A model generated the notes under the pieces. It searched no databases, was not told the DNA's origin, and saw only the letters and a program-made list of their open reading frames with translations. From NCBI RefSeq assembly GCF_014192395.1, contig NZ_JACHXW010000006.1, positions 1 to 64,000 of the forward strand: a stretch of 64,000 bases of DNA, written 5' to 3'. Positions 9,508-18,696 of this stretch are shown here, one piece after another. The DNA is from Paenibacillus endophyticus. Lineage in GTDB: Bacteria; Bacillota; Bacilli; Paenibacillales; Paenibacillaceae. Each line of letters opens with the position of its first letter. Positions within the stretch are counted from its first letter, which is position 1. The translations under genes were made by a program, and so were the position numbers.

Positions 9508-11241
9508 ATGACAAAACGCGGGACAAAGAAAACGCTTACCGTAAGCATGGTCATGATTCTAATCGCTGTCATTTTTGCAGGCTGCAGCGGCAACAACGGC
9601 AATAACAACGCTCCAACCAACTCAGCGGCTTCACCGGCTGCAACGAACGGTGAGGCAGCAGCGGAAGAAACGCCGGCCGCTCCGGATTTGACGCCGGTAG
9701 AATTCACGATTAACACATCGGATGACCAATTGAAATGGGATACGCCAATCAATAAAAAAATTACGGAAAAGACAGGCGTAACCTTCAAGTACGATCTAAC
9801 GGTCGGCGATCAATTCCAGCGATGGGATCTATGGCTTGCAAGCAAGGATTATCCGGACATTATCGTGCTTGATCCCAAATATACGCTTCGCTATAAGGAA
9901 GCCGGCGCCATTATTCCTCTAAATGACTTAATAGAGAAATACGGCCCGAATATTAAAGAGAAGTTTGGCGATAAATTCAATTTGCTGAAGGACGAGAATG
10001 GCGACATTTATTCCCTATATTCCGTGCTTCTTGCCAAGGAAGCGCCAGCGGATGCAACGGGGAACTTCATCGTGCAATACGATGTGCTGAAGGAAGCCGG
10101 TTATCCGGAGATCAAAACCTTCGACCAGCTCTATGAGGTAATTAAGGCATACAAAACGAAGCATCCGCAGGTGGACGGCAAAGATACAATCGGCTTTGGC
10201 GCTTACATGAACGGCTGGGTTATGAAGCATGCGTTCAACAACCCGATCATCTGGGGCAGCGGCCTTGCCGATCACGGGAACTACACCATTTCGGACAGCG
10301 GCGAAGTCGATTACAACCCAGTCTCCGAGGCAACGAAAACGTATTATCAGTTCCTTAATAAGCTGAACAACGAGGGAATGCTGGATAAAGAATCGTTCTC
10401 GATGGATGAAAAGGCGTTCCAGGCGAAGGCTGCGCAGGGCAGAATCCTTGCAGCATATTCGCCAAACTGGCTGCTTGGCGATGCAGAGAAGTCGCTGCGC
10501 GCAGCGGGGCAACCGGAGAGAGCCTATGCGCATATTCCAATCTACTTCAACGAAAACGTCGTTGATCACTCGAACTCCAGCACGCCAACGAGCGCGGGCA
10601 ATTATCAGTGGACGATTTCCAGCAAGACAAAAAATCCAGAGCGCATCATTCAAATGATCGATTACTTGTTCTCGGACGAGGCACAGGTTCTGACGCAATG
10701 GGGAATCGAGGGTGAAGATTACTCGGTTGTTGACGGCAAAAGAACAGTGAATCCTGAGCTTGTAACAAAGCGCCAAACGGATGCCAACATCGACTACGAC
10801 AGAGGGTTCAAAAGCGTAGGTACGGGCAACACCTTCTGGTTCGGCGTCGGACATGGCGCTAAACTGGCTGATGGCGACTATTCGACACCGCTTACCAAGG
10901 ATGTCGTGGAGCTTGGCTATGATGACATGACGAAGGAAGTGCTTGCGAAATACGGGAAGCAGGTATGGGCTGACTTCTTGGCACCAGTCGAGTATGTGCC
11001 GGGCTTCTTATGGCAGCTTACTCCTCCAGAGGCTACGAAAGTAGAAGAACAGAAGATGGACGACACTTGGCGGAAAAACATCCCGAAAATCATCTTATCC
11101 AAGGATGCGGCAGCATTTGAGAAGTCGTGGAGCCAAATGGTTACCGAGATCGACAAGGCCGGCGTCAAAAAGGTAAATGAGGCGTATACGAAGCTTTGGA
11201 AGGAATTTATCGAAAAGTATAATCAAAATATAGCCGGCTAA
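9508..11241 (+). CDS. Sugar-binding lipoprotein, LplA type
   Basis: Extracellular solute-binding protein of 577 residues, tethered to the membrane through C26 of the lipobox IFAGC after a basic, hydrophobic signal peptide. A low-complexity N/A/S-rich linker (~27-55) precedes the two-lobed binding fold. The length is typical for the large LplA/YtcQ proteins that pair with the two permeases. GAGGGAG before the ATG at 9508 supports the start. It should capture the oligosaccharide released by the secreted hydrolase. A strong hairpin without a T-run follows the stop codon and may favour high levels of this mRNA over the downstream kinase gene. Confidence 0.92.
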   Translation: MTKRGTKKTLTVSMVMILIAVIFAGCSGNNGNNNAPTNSAASPAATNGEAAAEETPAAPDLTPVEFTINTSDDQLKWDTPINKKITEKTGVTFKYDLTVGDQFQRWDLWLASKDYPDIIVLDPKYTLRYKEAGAIIPLNDLIEKYGPNIKEKFGDKFNLLKDENGDIYSLYSVLLAKEAPADATGNFIVQYDVLKEAGYPEIKTFDQLYEVIKAYKTKHPQVDGKDTIGFGAYMNGWVMKHAFNNPIIWGSGLADHGNYTISDSGEVDYNPVSEATKTYYQFLNKLNNEGMLDKESFSMDEKAFQAKAAQGRILAAYSPNWLLGDAEKSLRAAGQPERAYAHIPIYFNENVVDHSNSSTPTSAGNYQWTISSKTKNPERIIQMIDYLFSDEAQVLTQWGIEGEDYSVVDGKRTVNPELVTKRQTDANIDYDRGFKSVGTGNTFWFGVGHGAKLADGDYSTPLTKDVVELGYDDMTKEVLAKYGKQVWADFLAPVEYVPGFLWQLTPPEATKVEEQKMDDTWRKNIPKIILSKDAAAFEKSWSQMVTEIDKAGVKKVNEAYTKLWKEFIEKYNQNIAG

Positions 11242-11254
11242 CGGCGCGAAGCCG

Positions 11255-11286
11255 TACTCCTTGTCGACTCACTTCGACAAGGAGTA
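11255..11286 (+). other. Intercistronic hairpin, no T-run
   Basis: Perfect 13-bp inverted repeat TACTCCTTGTCGA / TCGACAAGGAGTA with a six-base loop. It is followed by TTGG rather than a T tract, so it is not a standard terminator. It sits between the abundant binding protein and the low-level sensor kinase and may protect the upstream mRNA 3' end or cause partial termination. Confidence 0.75.
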
Positions 11287-11353
11287 TTGGCGTCTACGGC
11301 GAATCTGTCAGTTATACGTGTTGCCATTATGCAGATGCGGGGTCGATACAGAG

Positions 11354-13138
11354 ATGAAGATCCGAACGAAGCTAATCTTATCCCATTTGTTGGTGGTGCT
11401 TTTTCTGCTCGGATCACTTGGCTATGTGCTTGTAAAGCGCAGCACCGATCTGGTCTTCGAGACGATAACGGAAAACAACCTGCTTTCTTTATCGCAAGTC
11501 AGCTCCAACCTTGACAATAAGCTGACTTCGTATGAAGAAATTACGAATACGCTATTTCTGAACCGTGCGCTAGATGAAATAACGGAAACGAGATTTGAGG
11601 ATAATATAACCGCGTACCAGCAATATTTCGATTACTACCAGCCCTTCGTATCGGCAGTCCAGACAACGAAGGACATTCATCATTTTTATCTGTATTCGGA
11701 CAATCCTACGTTTCTTTTCTCGAACGTATTTCTAATTGATGAAACGATCAAAGAAAAAGGCTGGTACAAGGAAGCGCTGAACAGCCAAATCGGTGGTTAT
11801 TGGACCGGTGCGTATTTGTCCTCTTATGACAATATTCGCTTATTCAGTTACAAGAAGCGCTTGAACAACTTCGTAGCGGACTCGCCTAAGGTGGTTTCGA
11901 TCGAAATCAAGCTGAAGGTGCTCTACGATTTGGTGAGCGAGGAAAGCAAGACGAAGCGTTATGTATTTGCACTGGCTGACGGCAGCGTATTAATGGATAC
12001 GGTAAGAGACGGCTCGCTGAGCCATATTCAATCGCTTGCTTATGCGGACCGTTTCATGGCGAGCGATAGCGGGAGCTTTATCTATAAAGAAAAGGCCACC
12101 GGAAACACGTACCAGATTTTGTTCAAGACGCTGGATTCGCATAATTCGGTTCGCGGTATGAAGGTTATTTCCTATATCCCCATCAACGATGTGATGCCTA
12201 AGGTTGAGCAGCTGCGGTCGATGGCAGTCGCGCTTTATTTGATTGCCTTCGGTTTAACGGCATTGTTTATATCGGCGATATCAGTTGGTATGACTAGGCG
12301 CCTAACGGAGCTGTCGATGAAGATGAAGCGGGTTCATAAGGATAACTTCGAGTCCTTCGTCGTCGTGAAAGGCAAGGATGAGGTCGCGCAGCTTGGCGAA
12401 ATGTTCAATATGATGGTGCGCAGGCTTGGCCAGCTGATCAGCGAGGTTTATCAATCGGAGATCGACCGGAAGGAGCAGGCTTACCGGACGAAGGAGGTAG
12501 AGCTGTACGCGCTGCAAACTCAGATCAACCCTCACTTCTTGTTTAATGTGCTGAACATGATACGGGGGAAATTATTGATTATCGGCGAGCGAGACACGGC
12601 CAAGGTCGTCGGGCTCTTGGCGAAATCGTTCCGCATGATGCTCAAAAACGGCGGTCAGATGATTAAGCTTGCGGATGAAACGGAATTCGTCGATAACTAT
12701 TTGCAAATACAGCAATACCGGTTCGGCCATAAGTTCACGTATACGATCGATATTCCGCCCGAATATCATGCGCTCCTTATTCCGAAGCTCATTATTCAGC
12801 CGCTGGTAGAAAATGCGATCTCGCATGGCGTTGAGCTGAATCCGGAGCAATCGCGCATTTGGATTACAGGCGAGAAGTCAGGTGAGTGCTTGCAGCTTGC
12901 GATCGGCGACGACGGACTGGGCATGTCCGAAGATCGGCTTGCCGAAATCATGAACTGGCTGGATGAGGATTCATTGGCAACAGATCGGAACATCGGCATT
13001 CGAAATGTGCATGCCCGGCTGAAATATTTGTACGGCGACGAGTATGGCTTGAAGATAGCCAGCCAGGCGGGGTCAGGTACCACGGTAACTATTCTTATTC
13101 CACTAGGCCAAGACAACGGAGGCGAGAGGCATGCTTGA
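11354..13138 (+). CDS. Sensor histidine kinase, YesM family
   Basis: Membrane sensor of 594 residues. TM1 (~8-28), an extracellular sensor domain (~30-290), TM2 (~292-314), HAMP (~315-365), a His_kinase domain with H394 in QINPHFLFN, and HATPase_c with the N box (VENAISHGV) and G boxes (DDGLGM, GIRNVHARL). The start was set at the ATG at 11354. An upstream in-frame TTG lies inside the strong hairpin at 11255-11286 and gives a 31-residue tail unlike the family. The ribosome site is weak (GGGG ~11 nt upstream). The stop overlaps the response regulator start. It likely senses the liganded binding protein or the sugar and controls the importer. Confidence 0.92.
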   Translation: MKIRTKLILSHLLVVLFLLGSLGYVLVKRSTDLVFETITENNLLSLSQVSSNLDNKLTSYEEITNTLFLNRALDEITETRFEDNITAYQQYFDYYQPFVSAVQTTKDIHHFYLYSDNPTFLFSNVFLIDETIKEKGWYKEALNSQIGGYWTGAYLSSYDNIRLFSYKKRLNNFVADSPKVVSIEIKLKVLYDLVSEESKTKRYVFALADGSVLMDTVRDGSLSHIQSLAYADRFMASDSGSFIYKEKATGNTYQILFKTLDSHNSVRGMKVISYIPINDVMPKVEQLRSMAVALYLIAFGLTALFISAISVGMTRRLTELSMKMKRVHKDNFESFVVVKGKDEVAQLGEMFNMMVRRLGQLISEVYQSEIDRKEQAYRTKEVELYALQTQINPHFLFNVLNMIRGKLLIIGERDTAKVVGLLAKSFRMMLKNGGQMIKLADETEFVDNYLQIQQYRFGHKFTYTIDIPPEYHALLIPKLIIQPLVENAISHGVELNPEQSRIWITGEKSGECLQLAIGDDGLGMSEDRLAEIMNWLDEDSLATDRNIGIRNVHARLKYLYGDEYGLKIASQAGSGTTVTILIPLGQDNGGERHA

Positions 13139-14729
13139 GGTATTGATTGTGGATGATGAGCCGCTTGCACGCGAATCCTTGAAGTATTTAATCGATTGGG
13201 AGGAGCATGGCTTCGCCATTACGGCAGAGGCGGAGGACGGTGTGCGCGCTCTGGAGCTGATTCGGGAACGGCATTTCTCGCTTGTGCTGACGGATATTCG
13301 AATGCCGAGAATGAGCGGGCTGCAGTTCATCGAACAGTTGCAGGAGTGCTCCGAAGCGAAGGTCATTATTCTGAGCGGCTACGAGGACTTTGATTTCGTA
13401 AGGCAGGGGCTGAAGCTCGGCGTGACCGATTATTTGCTGAAGCCGGTGGATGAGGTGGAGCTGATTCATGTGCTGCAGCGCGTTGTCGGCGTCATTAAGG
13501 AGCGTGAGCGCATGAAGCGGCGCGAGCAGCTCGGACTTACCGTGCTTAGGGATCAATTCCTGCGCAAGTTGGCGCATGGGCAAGCAGGCGGACAAGAGCT
13601 TGGCGAGCAGTCGGAGCTGCTGGGCTTGGAGCTGGGAGGCTCCTGCTGCTGCCTGCTGCTGGAGCTCGACTTTTTATCAGGGGAAGGAAAAGAGATTTCC
13701 GAGCAAGATATGGAGCTGAAGCGCTACGCGATCCGGAATATTGCAGAGGAGCTGTGCTCGGGGAGCGGTTATCTCTTCGAGGAATCAGAGGAGCGCTTCG
13801 GTATTTTCTTGATGGGGGACGGCGGCAACGTGGAGAGCGGCAAGGCCCGTCAGCTTGCGGAGGCTCTCGCGGCGGCAGCTAAGCAATATGCCAAGGAGAC
13901 CGTTACGATTGGGATTGGGGAATGGGTCCAAGCTGCGGGCCGGCTGGCGGATTCCTATTCTGGCGCGGAAGCTGCGCTGGACGGAAAGTTTCTCATAGGC
14001 GGAGACACGATCCTGACAGGCCGCGCTGACAGGGATGGCATGAAGCAGCAGGATACCGGCAAGCTGCGGGAGGACTTGCTGGAAGCCGTGAGAAGCAACC
14101 GCGAAGAGGCGTTGATGGATGCGCTTGCGGTGTTGTGGGATAGCTTCCGAGCAGGCGGGAGCAATGCCGGCGGCGGCGCTTCGGCCGGCGCAGGAGACCA
14201 TGCGCGTATGACGGTGCTGGAGCTGCTCGTTCAGCTGCTTCAGGTGGTGAAGACATCGGGGGCAAGCTCGGATACGCTGTTTAATTACGAGCTCGGTGAT
14301 TATGAACGGGTGATGAGGGCCAAAACGATTGACGAGCTATATGCAATTACGGCAAGCAAATGCATAGGCGTGCTGGAGCTGCTCCGCCAGATGAAGGAGC
14401 TTCAGCCCCACCATGTCGTGACAGAGGTTAAGAAAATCGTACAGCAGGAATATCACACGAATATTAGCCTGCGCTCCGTCGCGCAGAAGGTATATTTGAA
14501 TCCCAATTATCTTGGGAAGGTGTTCAAAGCGGGCATGGACCAGTCTTTCAATGATTATTTGCTTCATGTGCGCATGGAGAAGGCGAAGCAGCTGCTGCTC
14601 GGCTCGAACAAGAAGGTATATGAGATTGCGCAAGAGATCGGCTATGGCGAGCTGGATTGGTTTTATAAGCGCTTCAAAGCCTATGTGGGCATTAGTGCGG
14701 GCGAGTATCGGGGGAAGAGCGGACGTTAG
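13131..14729 (+). CDS. Response regulator, AraC type (YesN family)
   Basis: Cytoplasmic DNA-binding partner of the preceding kinase, 532 residues. The receiver domain (~1-120) has the acidic pocket D8/D9, phospho-acceptor D55 (TDIRMP) and the conserved K in LLKPVD. A long middle region (~130-425, with a Gly/Ala-rich insert near 345-360) links to a C-terminal AraC double helix-turn-helix (~430-532). Its ATG overlaps the kinase stop by 8 nt, so translation is coupled. It probably activates the importer and perhaps the hydrolase genes; the target site was not identified. Confidence 0.93.
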   Translation: MLEVLIVDDEPLARESLKYLIDWEEHGFAITAEAEDGVRALELIRERHFSLVLTDIRMPRMSGLQFIEQLQECSEAKVIILSGYEDFDFVRQGLKLGVTDYLLKPVDEVELIHVLQRVVGVIKERERMKRREQLGLTVLRDQFLRKLAHGQAGGQELGEQSELLGLELGGSCCCLLLELDFLSGEGKEISEQDMELKRYAIRNIAEELCSGSGYLFEESEERFGIFLMGDGGNVESGKARQLAEALAAAAKQYAKETVTIGIGEWVQAAGRLADSYSGAEAALDGKFLIGGDTILTGRADRDGMKQQDTGKLREDLLEAVRSNREEALMDALAVLWDSFRAGGSNAGGGASAGAGDHARMTVLELLVQLLQVVKTSGASSDTLFNYELGDYERVMRAKTIDELYAITASKCIGVLELLRQMKELQPHHVVTEVKKIVQQEYHTNISLRSVAQKVYLNPNYLGKVFKAGMDQSFNDYLLHVRMEKAKQLLLGSNKKVYEIAQEIGYGELDWFYKRFKAYVGISAGEYRGKSGR

Positions 14730-14874
14730 GGGCGGAATGCATAGGGCTCAAGGATAGGCATACGACTAAAAATAATCTATATTAGAAAAAAAACTTGCTT
14801 TTTTCACTATGAAATGTTATTTTATTTCTTGTCGCCGAAATGCTAAACGCAGATTGACGTACATAAAATAACAT

Positions 14875-14949
14875 GCGGAAGTGGCTCAGCGGTAGAGCAT
14901 CGCCTTGCCAAGGCGAGGGTCGCGGGTTCGATTCCCGTCTTCCGCTCCA
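14875..14949 (+). tRNA. tRNA-Gly (GCC)
   Basis: Acceptor stem GCGGAAG/CTTCCGC, anticodon GCC, T arm GGGTTCGATTCCC and encoded CCA. It stands alone between two protein genes. Confidence 0.96.
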
Positions 14950-14963
14950 TACGAAAACATCCG

Positions 14964-14993
14964 AAACACCTTGCGCTGCAAGGTGTTTTTTTG
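14964..14993 (+). terminator. Terminator of tRNA-Gly
   Basis: AACACCTTGC / GCAAGGTGTT stem with GCT loop and a run of T residues, 15 nt after the tRNA. Confidence 0.93.
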
Positions 14994-15022
14994 TTATGTA
15001 TAAAGAGACAGGAGGCAGGATG

Positions 15023-15619
15023 ATGCGTAAACTTGTATTTTTTGTTGGCGGAGCTGGTGCGGGCAAGACGACTTTGGCGAAAACATTGGCAAGGAAGCGA
15101 GAGGTTGCCGTGATTGACATGGATACGGTGCTGCGCCCTGCTGCGGTTGCCCTTATGACCCAAGCCGGTCTTGATCCAAGCGACCGGGATTCCGACAGCT
15201 ACAAAGCGTTATGCCGAGATCTCGGGTATCGCCTGACGATGGATGCGGCGCTTGAGAACATCGCGAATGAAGTAGATATGTTCGTCGTCGGTCCGTTCAC
15301 GAAAGAAACGGAGGCCTCGGATTGGATCGAGCAAGAGCTCTCGGCAATCGGGGCCTCCGTGTCGGATGTGGACGTGCGGGTCGTGTTCGTGCAGCTGCGC
15401 GATGACCGGCTTCACCATGAACGAATTAAGCAAAGGGGTTTGGAGCTGGATCAATACAAGCTGGACAACTGGACGGCATTCAGCCGCGCACTGGTCAAGC
15501 GGGAATTGAAATGGCCGATTGCGTCGTCTTCCGTGCTGTATTTCGACAATTCCGAGACCCTGACCGCGGAGAAGCTAACGGCGCTGGAGCAGTTTGTATT
15601 CGGCGAAGGCGCTTCTTAA
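15023..15619 (+). CDS. P-loop ATP-binding protein, kinase-like
   Basis: Soluble protein of 198 residues with a Walker A motif GGAGAGKTT near the N-terminus (~9-17) and DMDTV just after, as in AAA_33/gluconate-kinase-like small-molecule kinases. The substrate is unknown. Two ATGs occur in tandem (15020, 15023). GGAGG at 15011-15015 is 7 nt from the second, which I chose. It lies downstream of tRNA-Gly with its own ribosome site and is convergent with the membrane protein gene after it. Confidence 0.75.
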   Translation: MRKLVFFVGGAGAGKTTLAKTLARKREVAVIDMDTVLRPAAVALMTQAGLDPSDRDSDSYKALCRDLGYRLTMDAALENIANEVDMFVVGPFTKETEASDWIEQELSAIGASVSDVDVRVVFVQLRDDRLHHERIKQRGLELDQYKLDNWTAFSRALVKRELKWPIASSSVLYFDNSETLTAEKLTALEQFVFGEGAS

Positions 15620-15626
15620 GCGTAGA

Positions 15627-17012
15627 CTATTGCGGCAATCGCGCCTGCAGCATGCGGAACAATGCTTCTGTCTTGGCAGCTTCCTTGTCGTTGAATATAA
15701 CGGCAAGTCCATCCAGCTCGATGTGAATGTACGGCGGCGTATTTTTGAATACATAAAGCTTGGCTGCGCCAAGCTTCTCCAAGGAGAAATTTCCGCGCGC
15801 ATATTCGGCTGTCGCCGTACCATTGGTTCGGAAGCCGCTCGGAAGCTCCTGCTCAAGCGTGATGCTTTTGACGTCGCTTAAATTGAAGCTGTAATCGTAA
15901 AGCGGGTAGTCAATGGCTACGACTCCGGTATCTGATACCGCTATGGCAGGCGAGGTCTGATCAGAATGTACGGCAAATGCAGCGAGCGGAATGATAATCA
16001 CTAGTGCGAATAGGATACTCCCGTACTGGATCCATTTGCCGCCCCGCGTAGCCATGTTGACGGTCGTGCCCATGCCCATGCGTTTTGGAACCATCACGGA
16101 TGGGTCTTCTGGATTATAGTACGTCGAGCCGTTTATCCAGTAGCCGTCATCATCGGTCAGAATCGACTCACCGTCCGTATCCGCTAGGTTTTCCTCTAAT
16201 GCGCGCACTTTGTTGTGCACGAAAAAGATGCTGCCCAGCGGAATCAAGGAAACCATGACGATGCCAATCATCCACTGGGTGAAGGTAAGGGAGCTTCCAC
16301 TAGAGAGTATCATATAAGCGACAAAGGCATTAATGCTCTCAAATACAGCCAGCAGGGGCCAAAGCATGGACCAGTAGCGCCGCGCCGCACGGTTGATAGC
16401 AGCATTAATATCGTGATTTTCGCTGTAAACCTTCGTTTTCATTTGGCCAAAGGCTGTAAAAATGACATACAGAACGACACTCATAGCGAGCGAGGCAATC
16501 CCGGTCATTCGGAGGAGACGGTCGTGGTTGGACAAGGAAATGAGAATAGGCATGAAGGAAAGAAGAGCTGGAATGATGAACCAATAAGGAGAGACGAGCT
16601 TCGATTTCTTGAGCTGCGTAATTGTGGCATCGATGCGGATCGTCCGCTTCTCGCCGACTAACCAATCATTCTCGCGCTTGATCCGGCTAGCTTTACGGTG
16701 AATGCTGTTGAAGGGCAGCTTTGATGTATACAGAAAAGCGGCGATCCAAACAAATAGATAAATAAGCGACAACGAGAAATAGCTGCCAAGCACAAAAAAC
16801 GGCGCTAGCGTCAGAAGTGCAATAACGGCGTAAAGTGTGTAGTTTCTTTTGTATTCCGCTTGAAGCTGCTTGATACTGTTGTCCTTAAGTCCCTGCTTGG
16901 GAAGTGTGACACCGAACAGGAGCTGATTGCTAGGCACGGCTTGCTTCAGATACATGACAATGATGCTGATATAAACGATAACAACTGGGATAATGAGAAA
17001 AAGATTGCTCAT
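15627..17012 (-). CDS. Multi-spanning membrane protein, DUF5808-like
   Basis: Integral membrane protein of 461 residues with about eight predicted spans (N-terminal one, pairs near 60-95 and 145-190, and more around 220-265 and 330-350). A soluble motif, DDDGYWINGSTYYNPEDP, resembles the DUF5808 segment of SdpI/YhfC-like proteins. The C-terminal ~110 residues look like a bacterial PH-type domain. It is translated just after the GntR regulator (10-nt gap; its AGGAG overlaps the regulator stop). GntR-YtrA regulators with membrane partners often answer cell-envelope stress; that role is inferred here. Confidence 0.75.
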   Translation of the reverse strand: MSNLFLIIPVVIVYISIIVMYLKQAVPSNQLLFGVTLPKQGLKDNSIKQLQAEYKRNYTLYAVIALLTLAPFFVLGSYFSLSLIYLFVWIAAFLYTSKLPFNSIHRKASRIKRENDWLVGEKRTIRIDATITQLKKSKLVSPYWFIIPALLSFMPILISLSNHDRLLRMTGIASLAMSVVLYVIFTAFGQMKTKVYSENHDINAAINRAARRYWSMLWPLLAVFESINAFVAYMILSSGSSLTFTQWMIGIVMVSLIPLGSIFFVHNKVRALEENLADTDGESILTDDDGYWINGSTYYNPEDPSVMVPKRMGMGTTVNMATRGGKWIQYGSILFALVIIIPLAAFAVHSDQTSPAIAVSDTGVVAIDYPLYDYSFNLSDVKSITLEQELPSGFRTNGTATAEYARGNFSLEKLGAAKLYVFKNTPPYIHIELDGLAVIFNDKEAAKTEALFRMLQARLPQ

Positions 17013-17022
17013 AGTTGGTCTC

Positions 17023-17418
17023 CTATTCTAGCAGGGGATGATGTTTGCTGGCTGCTGCCGTGAAAATGGTCGAGCAAATCTGCATAAATTCCTCTTGCCC
17101 GACTCCCTTTAAGCTGGCCTCCGAGATGACGAGCTGCAATTCACGCTCAAGCTTCCGGTTGAAATCCTGTTGTTTGGTCCAGAGGGTGCTTACCTTGGCG
17201 CCATGACGGCGGTCAATCGATATGTAACCTTCGTTTTTTAGAATGGCGTATGCTTTGTTCACCGTCATGGCGTTGACTCCCAAATCATCGGCAAGCTGCC
17301 TGACGGATGGCAAGCGTTCTCCATATGCAAGTCCGCCTACGCCAATACCGATGATGATTTGGTTGCGGAGCTGTACGTAAATCGGTATGTCGCTGTTATA
17401 GTCGAGCTTCAGTATCAT
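17023..17418 (-). CDS. GntR-family regulator, YtrA type
   Basis: Short regulator of 131 residues. An N-terminal winged helix (~8-75, with the GERLPSVRQLADDLGVN helix-turn-helix) is followed by a small ~45-residue helical tail, which is the YtrA subfamily layout with no ligand domain. GGGGTGATCC lies before the ATG. It is the first gene of a two-gene operon with the membrane protein. A perfect palindrome in its own promoter (17447-17469) suggests autorepression. Confidence 0.9.
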   Translation of the reverse strand: MILKLDYNSDIPIYVQLRNQIIIGIGVGGLAYGERLPSVRQLADDLGVNAMTVNKAYAILKNEGYISIDRRHGAKVSTLWTKQQDFNRKLERELQLVISEASLKGVGQEEFMQICSTIFTAAASKHHPLLE

Positions 17419-17446
17419 CGGATCACCCCTGTCTACAAAGTATTAT

Positions 17447-17469
17447 TTGTATTATGAATGTTAATACAA
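17447..17469 (-). promoter_or_regulatory. Candidate GntR operator/promoter
   Basis: Perfect 8-bp inverted repeat TTGTATTA-N7-TAATACAA, about 30 bp upstream of the GntR start codon. On the minus strand it covers a plausible -35 (TTGTAT) and adjoins an AT-rich -10 region, the expected place for a dimeric repressor. Confidence 0.65.
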
Positions 17470-17607
17470 TTAAAGCCATTAGTCAAAAATGATTGGCGGG
17501 CTTTGGACAGGCGGTGCTTCGAATCGCTATAATAGGCAGAAGCGGATCCAGATCCGAAACCCACACAAAAAAGAAATAACCAATAAAACCGTCAAGGAGA
17601 GAACAGA

Positions 17608-18594
17608 ATGATTAGATTCGGCATAATCGGCACGAACTGGATTACGGAGACATTTATTAATGCGGCACGCGAGGTAGAGGATTTCTCGCTTACAGCTGTT
17701 TTTTCGCGCTCGGCAGAAACAGCGGCTGCATTCGCGCAGAAGCATCAGATTGCAGCCGAATTCACGGATATCGTTGAAATGGCAACCAGTGGACTGATTG
17801 ATGCCGTGTACATAGCAAGCCCTAACTCGTTCCATGCGGCTCACGCAATTACTTGCATGGAGCACGGTATTCATGTGCTCTGCGAGAAGCCGATCGCTTC
17901 GAACGCACACGAGCTGCGCCGGATGGTTGCCGCAGCTAAGGAAAACGGAGTATTGCTAATGGAGGCGCTTAAGTCTACCTTCCTTCCCGGATTTCAAGCG
18001 ATTCAAGAAAATGTGAGCAAGCTGGGTGAGATCCGCCGCTACTTCGCCAGCTATTGCCAATATTCGTCTAGATATGATGCGTACAAATCGGGAACGGTGC
18101 TTAATGCGTTTAATCCCGTTTTCTCGAATGGAGCGCTCATGGATCTGGGGATTTATTGCTTGTATCCGCTTGTTGCGCTATTCGGGAAACCCGATGTCGT
18201 CAAAGCGACTGGGGTCATGCTTGAATCCGGCGTAGACGGGGAGGGCAGCATCGTGCTGCAATACGGAAGCATGGATGCGGTCATTATGTACTCGAAGATT
18301 ACCCATTCATCCTTGCCGTCCGAGATCCAAGGAGAGAGCGGAAGCATCGTGATTGATAAGATCAGCGAGCCAGGCAATGTTCAAATCCAGTACCGGGACG
18401 GAACGAGCGAGGACATCTCGCGGGAATCAAATAGCAAATCCATGTACTATGAGGCGAAAGCGTTTATCGAGCTCATCCAATCCGGCCGTACGGAATCTGA
18501 CGTGAATACGTTTGAGAATTCATTGATCACACTGGAAATCATGGATGAGGCACGGAAGCAAATCGGTCTTGTTTATCCAGCGGATTCCCTATGA
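17608..18594 (+). CDS. Gfo/Idh/MocA family oxidoreductase
   Basis: NAD(P)-dependent dehydrogenase of 328 residues. The N-terminal Rossmann fold carries GIIGTNWI, the conserved EKP motif lies at HVLCEKPIAS, and the C-terminal GFO_IDH alpha/beta domain begins near 125. Members of this family oxidise sugars, inositols or amino sugars, or act on Schiff bases; the substrate is not predictable here. AAGGAGAG lies before the ATG. A promoter-like TATAAT at ~17529 is present. The short palindrome GCCTA-TTT-TAGGC just after the gene may weakly terminate it. Confidence 0.9.
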   Translation: MIRFGIIGTNWITETFINAAREVEDFSLTAVFSRSAETAAAFAQKHQIAAEFTDIVEMATSGLIDAVYIASPNSFHAAHAITCMEHGIHVLCEKPIASNAHELRRMVAAAKENGVLLMEALKSTFLPGFQAIQENVSKLGEIRRYFASYCQYSSRYDAYKSGTVLNAFNPVFSNGALMDLGIYCLYPLVALFGKPDVVKATGVMLESGVDGEGSIVLQYGSMDAVIMYSKITHSSLPSEIQGESGSIVIDKISEPGNVQIQYRDGTSEDISRESNSKSMYYEAKAFIELIQSGRTESDVNTFENSLITLEIMDEARKQIGLVYPADSL

Positions 18595-18620
18595 CAAATG
18601 GCCTATTTTAGGCAAAAGGA

Positions 18621-18652
18621 TTGACAATGATTTTTAATAATGTCATTATGAT
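18621..18652 (+). promoter_or_regulatory. Promoter of the NAD-metabolism operon
   Basis: TTGACA (18621-18626), 17-nt spacer, CATTAT (18644-18649). The -35 is part of the block AAAGGATTGACA, and the -10 region reads ATTATGAT followed by ATCAAAT. The same blocks occur at the rtcB promoter. A TGACA-N14-TGTCA inverted repeat spans the spacer here and the palindrome ATTATGATAAT overlaps the -10, giving possible operator sites for the Nudix-type regulator encoded next. Confidence 0.7.
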
Positions 18653-18696
18653 AATATCAAATCGAAACAATACATCTGATCAGGAGAGCGACAACC

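Noticed and set aside
11261..11353. 31-residue N-terminal extension of the sensor kinase
   Set aside because: Its TTG start lies inside a perfect 13-bp hairpin, and the extension precedes the normal cytoplasmic start of the family.
13188..14265. Long minus-strand and alternate-frame open frames inside the response regulator and other GC-rich genes
   Set aside because: They are shadows of the coding strand's codon bias, without ribosome sites or recognisable domains.
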